From the NCBI RefSeq assembly GCF_014174355.1, contig NZ_JABEQF010000014.1:1-64000 (forward strand): a stretch of DNA of 64,000 nt. The letters are read 5' to 3'. Both the position numbers and the translations under genes were made by a program. Shown here piece after piece: positions 54,041 to 62,750 of this stretch. Below the pieces are notes generated by a model. It saw only the letters and a program-made list of their open reading frames with translations, was not told the DNA's origin and ran no database searches. Numbering within the stretch: the stretch's first letter is position 1; each line of letters opens with the position of its first letter. The stretch is from Gluconacetobacter azotocaptans (GTDB lineage: Bacteria; Pseudomonadota; Alphaproteobacteria; Acetobacterales; Acetobacteraceae).

Positions 54041-55323
54041 ATGGATACGGTTGATATCCCAACTGGATCGGTAAGCCTGCGGCGCGCTTTGGGGTTGCGG
54101 GCTGCCGTTGCCCTTGGTGTCGGGGGTACGATTGGCGGAGGAATTTTTGTCCTGATCGGCAATGCGGCGATGCTTTCCGGACCTGCGGCATTGCTGGCTT
54201 TTGGGCTCGCATTCGTCGTGGCTCTTTTGATCGCTCTGCCTTATGCGGAACTCGCCTGCCGTTATCCCACGGCAGGGGGCGGTTATGCTTTCGTGCGCGA
54301 AGTGCTTGGTCACGAATGGGGATTTCTGATGGGGTGGGTATTCTGGGGCTCCTATGTCTTCATCAGTGGCTACGTCACGTTTGGTTTCGGGGGATATTTG
54401 AGCGCTCTGACTGGTATACCGTCGCTTCTCGGTGCCCTCGGGCTTGTGGCAGTGTGTACCCTGATCAATGTCGTGGGTGTGAAACTGTCAGGGCAGGTCC
54501 AGCAGGCGATCATCGTCCTCGCGCTGGCCGGATTATCGGGTTTTGTTCTGCTGGGCCTGCCGTCAATCACGGTCACATATTTCCATCCGTGGATGCCCCA
54601 TGGCATGGCTGGGGTCATGTCGGCCACGCTGATGGCCTTTCTAGCCTTCGGCGGCTTCGACATGGTCGCTGCCGCGGGGGAAGAGGTGGCGCGACCGGAG
54701 CGCAATCTGCCACTGGCGATTCTGCTGACGCTGGGGATTGTCCTGTTCGTCTACCTTGCCGTCGCCTTCGTCGCTCTGGGGACGTTGGGGTGGCGCAGTC
54801 GTCAGCTCCGTTAGCGGATGCCGCACGTATTTTCCTCGGTCGCAACGGGGAAAAGGGGATCGCTCTGGTGGCAGTCCTGACGACGGCGGCAACGGGAAAT
54901 GCCGTTTTGGTGGTCACGTCGCGGATTTGTTTCGCAATGGCGCGCGACGGGCTCCTACCGGGAGCGCTGGCCCGCGTCCAGATGAGCACGGGGGTGCCGT
55001 GGGCCGCGACCTTGCTGAGCGCGGGGATGCTCGGTGTGGTTGCTTTGACGGGGTCGCTCCGGCTTGCGACGGCGATCGGCGGATGCCTCTACGTACTGCA
55101 CTTTATTCCCTCGCTCCTGGTCCTCATAAGTCTGCGAAAGCGCGATGATATATTGCCGCCGTTCCGGATGCCGCTTCCGACTATTTTGCTGCCACTCGCC
55201 CTTGGCGTATCCGGGCTCATGCTCGTGGCTAGTGGCGGGCTGGGAATGCTCGGAGGGCTGATTTGGATCGGAATTGGCGCGTGTCTTCGGTGGTTGAAAC
55301 CGATGGTTCGACGGCATTTATGA
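54041..55323 (+). pseudogene. APC-superfamily amino-acid permease, frameshifted
   Basis: Frame one (54041-54814) gives the first 7 helices: LGVGGTIGGGIFVLIGNAA with the G-rich substrate loop, YPTAGGGYAFVREVLG, FLAFGGFDMVAAAGEEVARPERNLPLAI. A missing G in the run at 54787-54790 stops it. The second frame continues from about 54788 (DAARIFLGRNGEKGIALV...RICFAMARDGLLPGALARV) to 55323 and completes a normal-length protein of about 427 residues. Only one lesion is seen and it is in a homopolymer, so either a recent inactivation or a base-call error. It lies 14 bases after the AlaX stop. Confidence 0.82.
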
Positions 55324-55325
55324 GG

Positions 55326-56192
55326 TCACGCAGCCTGTCGAAACTGTGAAAATGTGGCTCGCAAAGCGCGGGCCATTTCAGTCGCGGCTGACGATATGGA
55401 TTTTGCGGAGAGATGGAGAGTGATTGCAAATGATGACAGATCGGGCAGCCCGGCGTCGCTGAGAATGGTGAGATCTGCCGGGATGGTGGATGACAGCCAG
55501 GCGGTCACGGCGAGATCTGCTCTTACCGTCGTGGCTGTCGCTTCGATGCTGCCCGCTTCGAACGCGCTTCGCCAAGTGAGCCCGCTTTTACGCAGTGCCT
55601 CGAGGATGACAGGACGAAAGGCGCAGGTGCGTGCCACCATCGAAATAGGTAACGGACGGCGACGATAGGCCTGGCCGCCCCGGGCGCCCACCCACACCAG
55701 CCTGTCCACTGTCAGACATTCGCCTGTCTCATGTCCCGCAGGCTCTTCAATGACCGCGAGGTCCAACTCTCCCTTCGCGAGAGCGACTTTCAGTTCAGGG
55801 GAGGCAGAGCAGACGAGGGACAATTCGACGTGGGGATGGGCGTCCGAGAACGCTTTCAAGGCCGGCGCGATACTGGTGCCGATCAGGTCTGGAGGTACAC
55901 CGAGGCGCAATTTCCCCTTGATAGCGTGGCCTTCCAGATCTTCCCAGATGTCATCATTAAGCGCGAGGAGATAGCGCGCCTTACCGAGCAGACGCTCCCC
56001 CAAAACAGTAAGAATCAGCCCGCCACGCGTTCGTTCAAACAGGGCGCCTCCCAATTGATCTTCCAGGCGACGGACGTGCTGGCTGACGGCACCTTGTGTC
56101 AGATGCAGCGCATTCGCGGCAATCGTCATGCTGTCATGGTCGGCAACAGTGACGAAAGTGCGGATCAGGGCGAGATCAAGCGTGCGTGCCAT
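55326..56192 (-). CDS. LysR-family regulator, LysG/ArgP-like position
   Basis: 288 residues from ATG 56192. HTH at about 3-60 (IRTFVTVADHDSMTIAANALHLTQGAVSQHVRRLE), then an effector domain. It is divergent from a LysE-family exporter gene 97 bases away, the normal arrangement of the lysG-lysE type, so it probably senses the exported amino acid. Its stop is 2 bases past the permease stop, in convergent orientation. Paralogue of the remnant at 51805. Confidence 0.9.
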   Translation of the reverse strand: MARTLDLALIRTFVTVADHDSMTIAANALHLTQGAVSQHVRRLEDQLGGALFERTRGGLILTVLGERLLGKARYLLALNDDIWEDLEGHAIKGKLRLGVPPDLIGTSIAPALKAFSDAHPHVELSLVCSASPELKVALAKGELDLAVIEEPAGHETGECLTVDRLVWVGARGGQAYRRRPLPISMVARTCAFRPVILEALRKSGLTWRSAFEAGSIEATATTVRADLAVTAWLSSTIPADLTILSDAGLPDLSSFAITLHLSAKSISSAATEMARALRATFSQFRQAA

Positions 56193-56289
56193 AGCGGCAT
56201 TATAGATCGTAATGGCCGACACATCAAACCATCGTTTTTCTAATGGATTGTCGCAACTTACATTCAGGTCGCGACAGGGAGAAAAAACG
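56193..56289. promoter_or_regulatory. Divergent lysR / lysE-type control region
   Basis: 97 bases between divergent regulator and exporter start codons, A/T-rich compared to surroundings. The operator should be here, but a single T-N11-A palindrome cannot be chosen by eye. Confidence 0.45.
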
Positions 56290-56883
56290 ATGGCCACAGA
56301 GGGACTGTTATCGCTTGCCGTGTTCACAATGGCGTCCACGGTGACGCCAGGCGGCGCGACAACGATGGCGACAGCTTCTGGCGCGCATTTCGGATACCGC
56401 CAGACTCTTCCCTTGATGGCGGGGATTGCGGTCGGGCTTGGCTCGATGACGGCTGGTACCGCCGTCGGACTGGGGGCGATCATCATAAATGCACCGCGAT
56501 TCCAGATGGCGATGAAAGTCGTTGGAACGGTCTATCTGCTCTGGCTCGCTTGGCGGATCAGTCGGAATGGGCCACCGCGTCAGGCGAGCATGGCGCGCCC
56601 TGCACGGTTTCTGTCGGGCCTCTGGCTGACGTGGCATAACCCGAAGGGTTGGGCGATCGCGCTCGGTGCGGCGGCATCCTTCGCGGGTATCGCCAGCAGC
56701 CCCTTGATTCTGGCGTCGCTTCTGGGCCTTGCATTTGGCATTTCTGCGATCCTGTCGCTGTCACTCTGGTGCATGGCGGGCTTGGTGGTGGGGCGTTTAT
56801 TGCGTACTGACCGTCAATGGCACCTCCTGAACGCCGCGCTGGGCATTCTCCTTGCATTATCGATTGCGCCGATGTGGTTCTGA
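56290..56883 (+). CDS. LysE/RhtB-family amino-acid exporter
   Basis: 197 residues from ATG 56290 (AGGGAGAAAAAA upstream), six membrane segments. STVTPGGATTMATASGAHFGYRQTLPLM matches the family start (TPGPNxxxxxxxxxxxGxrxG) with GG for GP. WHNPKGWAIAL corresponds to the fifth helix block (NPKAxxF). Likely exports an amino acid. Its regulator is the divergent LysR gene. Confidence 0.9.
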   Translation: MATEGLLSLAVFTMASTVTPGGATTMATASGAHFGYRQTLPLMAGIAVGLGSMTAGTAVGLGAIIINAPRFQMAMKVVGTVYLLWLAWRISRNGPPRQASMARPARFLSGLWLTWHNPKGWAIALGAAASFAGIASSPLILASLLGLAFGISAILSLSLWCMAGLVVGRLLRTDRQWHLLNAALGILLALSIAPMWF

Positions 56884-56889
56884 CGCGGG

Positions 56890-57885
56890 ATGTGCGGGCA
56901 GCCACGCGGACGTGCCCGACGCTCTCAGATCGTCTTTCCATTTGCGGCCAGAGTGGCTTTGTTGATCCTGCCTCTCTTATGGACCGTCGGCGATGTATCG
57001 GCGTCGAGAGCGGATGAGGCCCCTTCCCACCAATGGTACACAGGGAGCCTGATGTCACCATCGGGTGCCCTGCCAGTTGGAGGAATCCTCGTCATGGAGC
57101 CCTACGTCGCGTTTCAGTGCGCGAATGATCGGTTTGATGCCGTTGGTCGGAATCAGTCGCTCGCCGCGTCGTCATGCACGATAAGCAATTTTACCGCCAT
57201 CAAATATGGAGTGACCCGTTCGCTCAGTCTACAAGCTATTCCTACGATTGCGCGTAATAAAGATGCCCGAAAGTGGGGTAACTTGGGATTCGGCGATCTG
57301 CCGGTGGATATCATGTGGCGCGTTCTCGACGAGGATTCGCGCCATCGATACCCCACTCTATCGTTCCTGAGCGGTATAAGCTTTCCGACCGGGCGGTACC
57401 AGAAGCTTGATTCCATGGCCGACGCGATGGGATCGGGAGGATGGCAGCTGCGTATAGGGCTTGCGGCGCAGTCGCTGCAAACGATGCCGAATAATCGACC
57501 ACTGCGTTTGCGCGGATGGCTTGCATTCCACGTGCCACTTGGTCGCGTTTCCGTCCGGGGGCTGAATGCTTACGGCCTTCCCGCAAGTATGGCGTCCACA
57601 GTGAGGGTGGGCATGTCAGGGCAAGGTGGTGTGGCCGGAGAATATGGTGTTGATCGCCATTGGGTGCTCGCTTTCGATTTGGTTCGGAATTGGTCGAATG
57701 GAAACAGGATCTATCGGTCGAGGCGCAGTGCAGAGCCATCAAGCGGCGATTGGGAGGTCGCTCCGGCCGTCGAATATAATTGGTCGGCGAAGTTGGGGAT
57801 CATTGCGGGCGCTGTGATCCCCATGGTCGGGCATAACGAGGCTAGAGAGTTTGTAGGACAGGCTGCTGTCAATATTGTATTCTAA
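56890..57885 (+). CDS. Outer-membrane beta-barrel 'transporter' (MetA-type) protein
   Basis: 331 residues. Signal peptide-like hydrophobic stretch near 18-40. Then a beta-rich protein with GILVMEPYVAFQ, FTAIKYGVTRSLSLQAIPTI, FLSGISFPTG, and a C-terminal strand ending in Phe (VGQAAVNIVF), as expected for BAM-dependent insertion. It resembles the phenol-degradation-MetA-type putative transporter family. It follows the LysE-type gene by 6 bases, so both are likely one transcript. Substrate unknown. Confidence 0.8.
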   Translation: MCGQPRGRARRSQIVFPFAARVALLILPLLWTVGDVSASRADEAPSHQWYTGSLMSPSGALPVGGILVMEPYVAFQCANDRFDAVGRNQSLAASSCTISNFTAIKYGVTRSLSLQAIPTIARNKDARKWGNLGFGDLPVDIMWRVLDEDSRHRYPTLSFLSGISFPTGRYQKLDSMADAMGSGGWQLRIGLAAQSLQTMPNNRPLRLRGWLAFHVPLGRVSVRGLNAYGLPASMASTVRVGMSGQGGVAGEYGVDRHWVLAFDLVRNWSNGNRIYRSRRSAEPSSGDWEVAPAVEYNWSAKLGIIAGAVIPMVGHNEAREFVGQAAVNIVF

Positions 57886-58023
57886 CCATGATAGGCATGG
57901 CACGGTGCACGAGCCTCCTGTATCAACATCGCGGTCGATCGCTGGTCAAAGGCGGACAGACAGCCGGTTATGCTGACCTGACCAGCAGAGCCTATCCGGG
58001 ATTTTGTGCGGGGCCAGTTACTC

Positions 58024-58165
58024 TCAGAGGGTGAAGCGTTCGCCGAAGATGATGGCGAACTGCGTTTTAGCCTCGGTCCATTCACGTGGCGGGCGCTTCC
58101 AGTCCTGCGCCAGGTGATTGAGCACGAGATATCGCAACTTCATCGCGGCCGCCAATGACAACTGC
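58024..58165 (-). pseudogene. IS256-type transposase C-terminal stub
   Basis: Minus-strand frame reads SLAAAMKLRYLVLNHLAQDW followed by KRPPREWTEAKTQFAIIFGERF and a stop at 58024-58026. This is the C-terminus of IS256-family transposases, where a KLxYL...W...REWxxAxxQFAIxF pattern is typical. The rest of the element is missing; the sequence runs directly into arfB copy 2 at 58171. It marks the right junction of the inserted segment. Confidence 0.8.
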
Positions 58166-58170
58166 CTGTC

Positions 58171-58590
58171 CTAGTCGTGCCGCAGGGCGCGTCCGCGCTT
58201 GATGCTGGCGCGGTGGGCCTTGCCGTCCAGCCGGCGCTGGCGGGCGGCGCGGCCGGGGCGGGTGGCGACGCGGAAGGCGGGGCGGTGCGCGGCCTCGCGG
58301 ATCAGGGCGGCCAGCCGTTCGACCGCGTCCTCGCGGTTGCGCTGCTGGGTGCGGAAGCGCCGGGCGGTGATGACGATGACGCCGTCGCGCGTGGCGCGGC
58401 TGCCCGCGACCTCGAGCAGGCGGGCGCGTACCCGTTCGGACAGCGCGGGCGAGCGCGCGGCGTCGAAGCGTAGCTGCGCCGCCGTGGCCACCTTGTTGAC
58501 GTTCTGCCCGCCGGGGCCGGAGGCGAGGATATAGCTGACCTCCAGCTCGGACTCGGCCAGGGACAGTCCTGGAAGGATCGGGATTGCCAT
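58171..58590 (-). CDS. arfB: Peptidyl-tRNA hydrolase ArfB, intact copy
   Basis: 139 residues. Stalled-ribosome rescue hydrolase: ASGPGGQNVNKVATA with the catalytic GGQ at 27-29, then the alpha/beta domain and the basic tail KAHRASIKRGRALRHD that enters the empty mRNA channel. Intact, unlike the left copy; the stop codon differs by three bases. It backs up the tmRNA pathway encoded at 12.7 kb. The start is conserved in both copies. Confidence 0.93.
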   Translation of the reverse strand: MAIPILPGLSLAESELEVSYILASGPGGQNVNKVATAAQLRFDAARSPALSERVRARLLEVAGSRATRDGVIVITARRFRTQQRNREDAVERLAALIREAAHRPAFRVATRPGRAARQRRLDGKAHRASIKRGRALRHD

Positions 58591-58614
58591 GCGTACGGCA
58601 TAGCATGTTTCGCG
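58171..58614 (+). repeat. Right direct repeat (arfB copy 2 and upstream 24 bp)
   Basis: Partner of 49865-50310; the identity covers the whole gene plus GGCATAGCATGT and a few further bases, then stops. Right border of the 7.9-kb segment. Confidence 0.85.
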
Positions 58615-58664
58615 CCGCCGCGCGTGCTATCGGTTGGGTCGCGAAACGGAAACAGGGGGAACGC

Positions 58665-59297
58665 ATGCCGGGTACGACCAATCTGATCGCCTTCGCGCTG
58701 GTGGCGCTGGGCATGGCGCTGACGCCGGGGCCGAACATGATCTATCTGGTCTCGCGGTCGATCTGCCAGGGCTGGCGGGCGGGGCTGGTGTCGCTGGGCG
58801 GGGTGGCGCTGGGCTTTGTCATCTACATGCTGTGCGCCGCGTTCGGCATTACCGCGCTGCTGCTGGCGGTGCCCCATGCCTATGACGCGCTGCGCCTGGG
58901 CGGGGCGGCGTATCTGCTGTATCTGGCGTGGCAGGCGATCCGCCCCGGCGGACGCTCGCCGTTCCAGGTGCGCGACCTGCCCGTCGACGGGCCGGGCCGG
59001 CTGTTCGTGATGGGGTTCGTCACCAACCTGCTGAACCCCAAGATCGCGGTCATGTACCTGTCGCTGCTGCCGCAGTTCGTCCAGCCGGGCCACGGCGGGG
59101 TGCTGGCGCAGTCGCTGACGCTGGGCAGCACGCAGATCCTGGTCAGCATCGCGGTGAATACGGCGATCGCGCTGGCGGCCGGGTCGATCGCATCCTTCCT
59201 GACCACGCGCCCGCGCTGGGCCATGGTGCAGCGCTGGCTGATGGCCACCGTGCTGGGTGGGCTGGCGGTCCGCATGGCGCTGGAGAGCCGGCGCTGA
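58665..59297 (+). CDS. LysE/RhtB-family exporter
   Basis: 210 residues from ATG 58665 (CAGGGGGA upstream). Canonical family start MALTPGPNMIYLVSRSICQGWRAG, six helices, and FVTNLLNPKIAVMYLSLLPQF in the fifth helix. High GC, core-like, unlike the LysE-type gene inside the segment. Exports an amino acid or homoserine-like compound. Divergent from arfB copy 2. Confidence 0.92.
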   Translation: MPGTTNLIAFALVALGMALTPGPNMIYLVSRSICQGWRAGLVSLGGVALGFVIYMLCAAFGITALLLAVPHAYDALRLGGAAYLLYLAWQAIRPGGRSPFQVRDLPVDGPGRLFVMGFVTNLLNPKIAVMYLSLLPQFVQPGHGGVLAQSLTLGSTQILVSIAVNTAIALAAGSIASFLTTRPRWAMVQRWLMATVLGGLAVRMALESRR

Positions 59298-59322
59298 GCG
59301 TCCGTGTCCGGCCATCCGGATT

Positions 59323-60576
59323 TCAGCCCGTCGCGTCGGGGGGAGGGGCGGCCTGCAGGCCCCATATGCGCCGGGACATCAGCAGGGCCGCCACGCTGAG
59401 CAGGATGATGCCGGCGCCGATGCCCAGCCACCGCCGTGTCCCGACCATGTGCGCCATCGGCCCGCACAGGGCGAACCCCACCGGCCCCATTCCCACCGCG
59501 ACCAGGCTGAACAGGGCGTTGACGCGCGACAGGACGGTGTGCGGGATCTGTTCCTGGACGGCGGTCTGGACCGTGACGTTCAGGACGGCCAGCGCCGCGC
59601 CGAAGACGGCGCTGCCCAGCGCCAGCACCAGCACGGGCACATGCAGTGCCAGCATGACCAGCGGCAGGGTCAGCAGGGCGGCGGCCAGTTCGAACGCGAC
59701 GAGGGGCCGGGCAGGGTGAATGCGCAGGACCAGCAGGCCGCCGAGGACGCCGCCCATGCCGGTGGCGGAGGACACCAGGCCCCATAGCCGGGCGCCATCG
59801 GGCCGGGAGGCCAGCAGAACGGGGCCCAGGACGAAGAACGGGGCGAAGGCGACGAGATCCAGCAGCCCGTACTGCGCGGTCACCAGCCGCAGCCAGCCGT
59901 GCGTGCGGAATTCGCGCCAGCCCAGGCGAAAATCATGGAGGAACGAGGCCGGCGGCGGCCTGTCGCGCATGGCGGTGCGGATCAGCGCCAGGCAGCACGC
60001 GCTGATGGCGTACGACGTCGCGTCGAGGCCGATCGCCAGGGGGGCGTTGCCCAGGCTGACCAGCAGGCCGCCCAGCGAAGGCCCCACGATGGCGGTCAGC
60101 GAACTGGAGATGCTGAGCAGCCCATTGGCCTGCCGGATGCGATGCCTGCCGGCGATCTCGGGGATCAGGCCGGTTTCCGCGGGCCCGTAAAAGGCATTGC
60201 CGATGCCCAGGCAGGCGACCAGGGCCAGCAGCGCGGGCAGCGGCGGATGACGGAGCGTCAGCACGCCCGCCAGCAGGCTCTGGCTGACGCAGCGCAGCAG
60301 GTCGGCCCCGATCATCAGGCGACGCCGGGGCCAGCGGTCGCCCACCACCCCGCCGGCCAGCATCAGGACGATCGTCGGCGCCGTCTGCGCCGCCAGCACC
60401 AGTCCGATCGTCGTGGCGGAACGACCGCGCGCCAGCAGGGCAAAGGTCATCGCCACCGGAATGATGGCCGAGCCGAGCGTCGACGACGTCGTGGCCACGA
60501 AGAACAGGCAGAAGTCGCGTTCGCGCAGCAGCGCCCGGTATTGGCCGCGCGGACGGGCAGCGGGGACAGGTTCCAT
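59323..60576 (-). CDS. MFS transporter, EntS-like
   Basis: 417 residues from ATG 60576, 12 membrane segments. ERDFCLFFVATTSSTLGSAIIPVAMTF in helix 1, GVVGDRWPRRRLMIGADLLR in loop 2-3, and GIGNAFYGPAETGLIPEI in helix 4 match the MFS_3/enterobactin-exporter-type group. Substrate unknown; no siderophore genes in the window. Faces the LysE gene, convergently. Confidence 0.88.
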   Translation of the reverse strand: MEPVPAARPRGQYRALLRERDFCLFFVATTSSTLGSAIIPVAMTFALLARGRSATTIGLVLAAQTAPTIVLMLAGGVVGDRWPRRRLMIGADLLRCVSQSLLAGVLTLRHPPLPALLALVACLGIGNAFYGPAETGLIPEIAGRHRIRQANGLLSISSSLTAIVGPSLGGLLVSLGNAPLAIGLDATSYAISACCLALIRTAMRDRPPPASFLHDFRLGWREFRTHGWLRLVTAQYGLLDLVAFAPFFVLGPVLLASRPDGARLWGLVSSATGMGGVLGGLLVLRIHPARPLVAFELAAALLTLPLVMLALHVPVLVLALGSAVFGAALAVLNVTVQTAVQEQIPHTVLSRVNALFSLVAVGMGPVGFALCGPMAHMVGTRRWLGIGAGIILLSVAALLMSRRIWGLQAAPPPDATG

Positions 60577-60771
60577 GACCGGCGTAGCATTCCCCCATGC
60601 GCCCATGCCCGCCGGTCTGCCGCGCGGACGTGCCGTTTCGCGGCGCTCTCGCGCGGCAAGATGCGTTTTCAGACGGGTTCGGAAAGAGGCTTCCGACCCA
60701 ACGCGCCGTGGGTCGGATCGTTCATCGCCCCGGGCGCGGCATGACGCTGCGTGGCAGGGCGCTTCGCGCGG

Positions 60772-61659
60772 TCAGACGATCTGCGCGGGCTCCACGTCCA
60801 GTGCCGGGCCGCGATGGGTGGCGAGGTACCAGGCGACCGCGGCCAGGACGACGGCCCCCCCGGCCAGGACCGTGCCGCCGGGGCGTTCGTCGTAGAAGAT
60901 CCAGACCCACAGCGGGCCCAGCACCACGTCGAGCATGGAGACGAACCCGGCCTCGCCGGACGGGATCAGGCGGCCGCCGGCCAGCACCAGCACGTAGGCG
61001 AACCCGGTCGTCAGCACCCCGAACAGGGCGCAGGCCACAAGCTGGGCCGGCGTGGGGAGGGTGGCCTGCGCCAGCGGGGCCGCCAGCAACATGCACCCCG
61101 CGGCGGCCAGCGCGCTCATGACCGTGGTGTCCATCGTGGGATGGCGCCTGGCGTGGACAAGCTGGAGGGCGAAGCTGGCGGTCGTGACGATGGCGGCCCC
61201 GATGCCCAGCAGGTCGTGCGCGGTCGCGGCCGCGCCGGCCATGAGGACGATGCCGCCCAGGGCGACGGCGCCGGCGGCCAGGAAGCGTTTCGTCACCCGC
61301 TCGCGCAGCCACACGAAGGCGACCCCCGTCGCGATGAACGGCAGCGCCGCGTAGATGGTCATGACGTTCGCCACCGTCGTCATGTCCAGCGCGATGACGT
61401 AGCTGATGGACGAGGCGACCGACAGGGCGATGGCGGTCAGTTCGGTCCGGCCCGGTCGCGGGAGGGCCCGCAGCGGCCTGGCGCGGCGGCGCACGAGGGC
61501 GAGGGCGCCGAGCGTGAGGAAGGCGAACAGCGACCGCCAGGCGACGATGGTCCAGGAATCGAGGGCGGCCATCCGGACGAACAGCCCGGCCGTGCTCCAC
61601 AGCACGGCGGACAGGGCGACGAGGGCGACACCATAGTGACGATCCGGAACGCGCGCCAT
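60772..61659 (-). CDS. EamA/DMT-family transporter
   Basis: 295 residues from ATG 61659, 10 membrane segments, two EamA repeats. LSAVLWSTAGLFVRMA at the start, NVMTIYAALPFIATGVAFVWLRERV closes repeat one, and FVSMLDVVLGPLWVWIFYDERP closes repeat two. Likely exports a small metabolite. Monocistronic by spacing. Confidence 0.9.
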   Translation of the reverse strand: MARVPDRHYGVALVALSAVLWSTAGLFVRMAALDSWTIVAWRSLFAFLTLGALALVRRRARPLRALPRPGRTELTAIALSVASSISYVIALDMTTVANVMTIYAALPFIATGVAFVWLRERVTKRFLAAGAVALGGIVLMAGAAATAHDLLGIGAAIVTTASFALQLVHARRHPTMDTTVMSALAAAGCMLLAAPLAQATLPTPAQLVACALFGVLTTGFAYVLVLAGGRLIPSGEAGFVSMLDVVLGPLWVWIFYDERPGGTVLAGGAVVLAAVAWYLATHRGPALDVEPAQIV

Positions 61660-61745
61660 GACGACCCCGTAACGAGTGGACAGGGGCTGGTAGCAGATTG
61701 CCGGGTCGTCCGCCAGCCCGGGCCGCATGCCGAAAGCCGAAAGGG

Positions 61746-62660
61746 TCAGGCCCTGCCTTGCAGGTAGTCGGCCAGGCTTCGCGCCAGATGGTCGAACACG
61801 GTCCTGACGCGCCGCATGCGTTTCAGGTCCTCGTGCATGACGACCCACATTTCCAGCGGGAGCGAGAACAGGTCGGGCAGCACGGGCACCAGGCCGGGCG
61901 CGCGCCGGGCCAGCGGGTGCTGGCAGATGCCGATGCCGCCCCCCGCGCGGATCGCCGCGAGCTGCGCGACATGGTTGTCGGTCCGCAGGGCGAAATCGTC
62001 ACGCGACAGGTCCAGCCCGGCCTGGTTGACCATGGCCAGGTCGCCCGCGGCGCGGTCGGGGCCGATCAGCGCGAAGCGGGGCAGGTCGGCCAGCCGCGCC
62101 GGCAGGCCGTGCCGCCCCACATAGGCGGGGGCGGCGAACAGCCCCAGCGGCACCGCGCCGATCCGGCGGGCGTGCAGGGCCGCCTGGACCGGCCGCGCCA
62201 TGCGGACCGCGATGTCGGCATCCCGGCGCAGCAGGTCCTCGTTCCGGTTGCCCAGATGGAGTTCGAGGCGCAGGCGCGGATGGCGGGCGCGCAGGGCGGC
62301 GAGCATCGGCGGCAGGATTTCCGTGCCCACGATCTCGCTGGCCGTCACGCGCACCGTGCCGGCCACGCCATCGGCCGGCCCCGACGCGGCCCGCGCGAAC
62401 GCGGCGGCGGCCGAGGCCATGGCCGCCGCATGCCCGGCCAGCACCAGCGCGTCGGGCGTGGGCTGCAACCCGGCGGGCGAGCGCGTGAACAGCACCGTCC
62501 CGATGCTGTGTTCCAGCGCGTCCAGCCGCCGGCGCACGGTCGGCTGCGCCACATGCAGCGCCCGCGCCGCCGCCGACAGGCTGCCTTCCGTCAGGATGGC
62601 CAGGAAGACGCGCTGGTTGTCCCAGTCGAAATGGCTGAGGTCGGAGGGGACGAGGTTCAT
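61746..62660 (-). CDS. LysR-family transcriptional regulator
   Basis: 304 residues from ATG 62660. HTH about 13-72 (FLAILTEGSLSAAARALHVAQPTVRRRLDALE), SPAGLQPTPDA wing, then the effector domain with VRVTASEIVGTEILPPML. Divergent from the epimerase-type gene at 62751, its probable target. Confidence 0.9.
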   Translation of the reverse strand: MNLVPSDLSHFDWDNQRVFLAILTEGSLSAAARALHVAQPTVRRRLDALEHSIGTVLFTRSPAGLQPTPDALVLAGHAAAMASAAAAFARAASGPADGVAGTVRVTASEIVGTEILPPMLAALRARHPRLRLELHLGNRNEDLLRRDADIAVRMARPVQAALHARRIGAVPLGLFAAPAYVGRHGLPARLADLPRFALIGPDRAAGDLAMVNQAGLDLSRDDFALRTDNHVAQLAAIRAGGGIGICQHPLARRAPGLVPVLPDLFSLPLEMWVVMHEDLKRMRRVRTVFDHLARSLADYLQGRA

Positions 62661-62750
62661 ACATTTCAGACTAGCTGATGGACGTGTTTTGACAATTCCG
62701 TTCATCCCGAAAATCGGCTGCCCTTGTGCCCCGTTCACAGGAGGCCACAC
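62661..62750. promoter_or_regulatory. Divergent LysR/epimerase control region
   Basis: 90 bases between divergent start codons. A TTGACA-like -35 is at about 62690 in the + direction, pointing to the epimerase gene; the -10 is poorly conserved. AGGAGG lies just before the ATG at 62751. Confidence 0.45.

Noticed and set aside
54780-54830. Programmed frameshift in the permease gene
   Set aside because: There is no slippery heptamer with a downstream structure that would be typical, and permeases of this family are not known to use frameshifting; mutation or base-call error is simpler.
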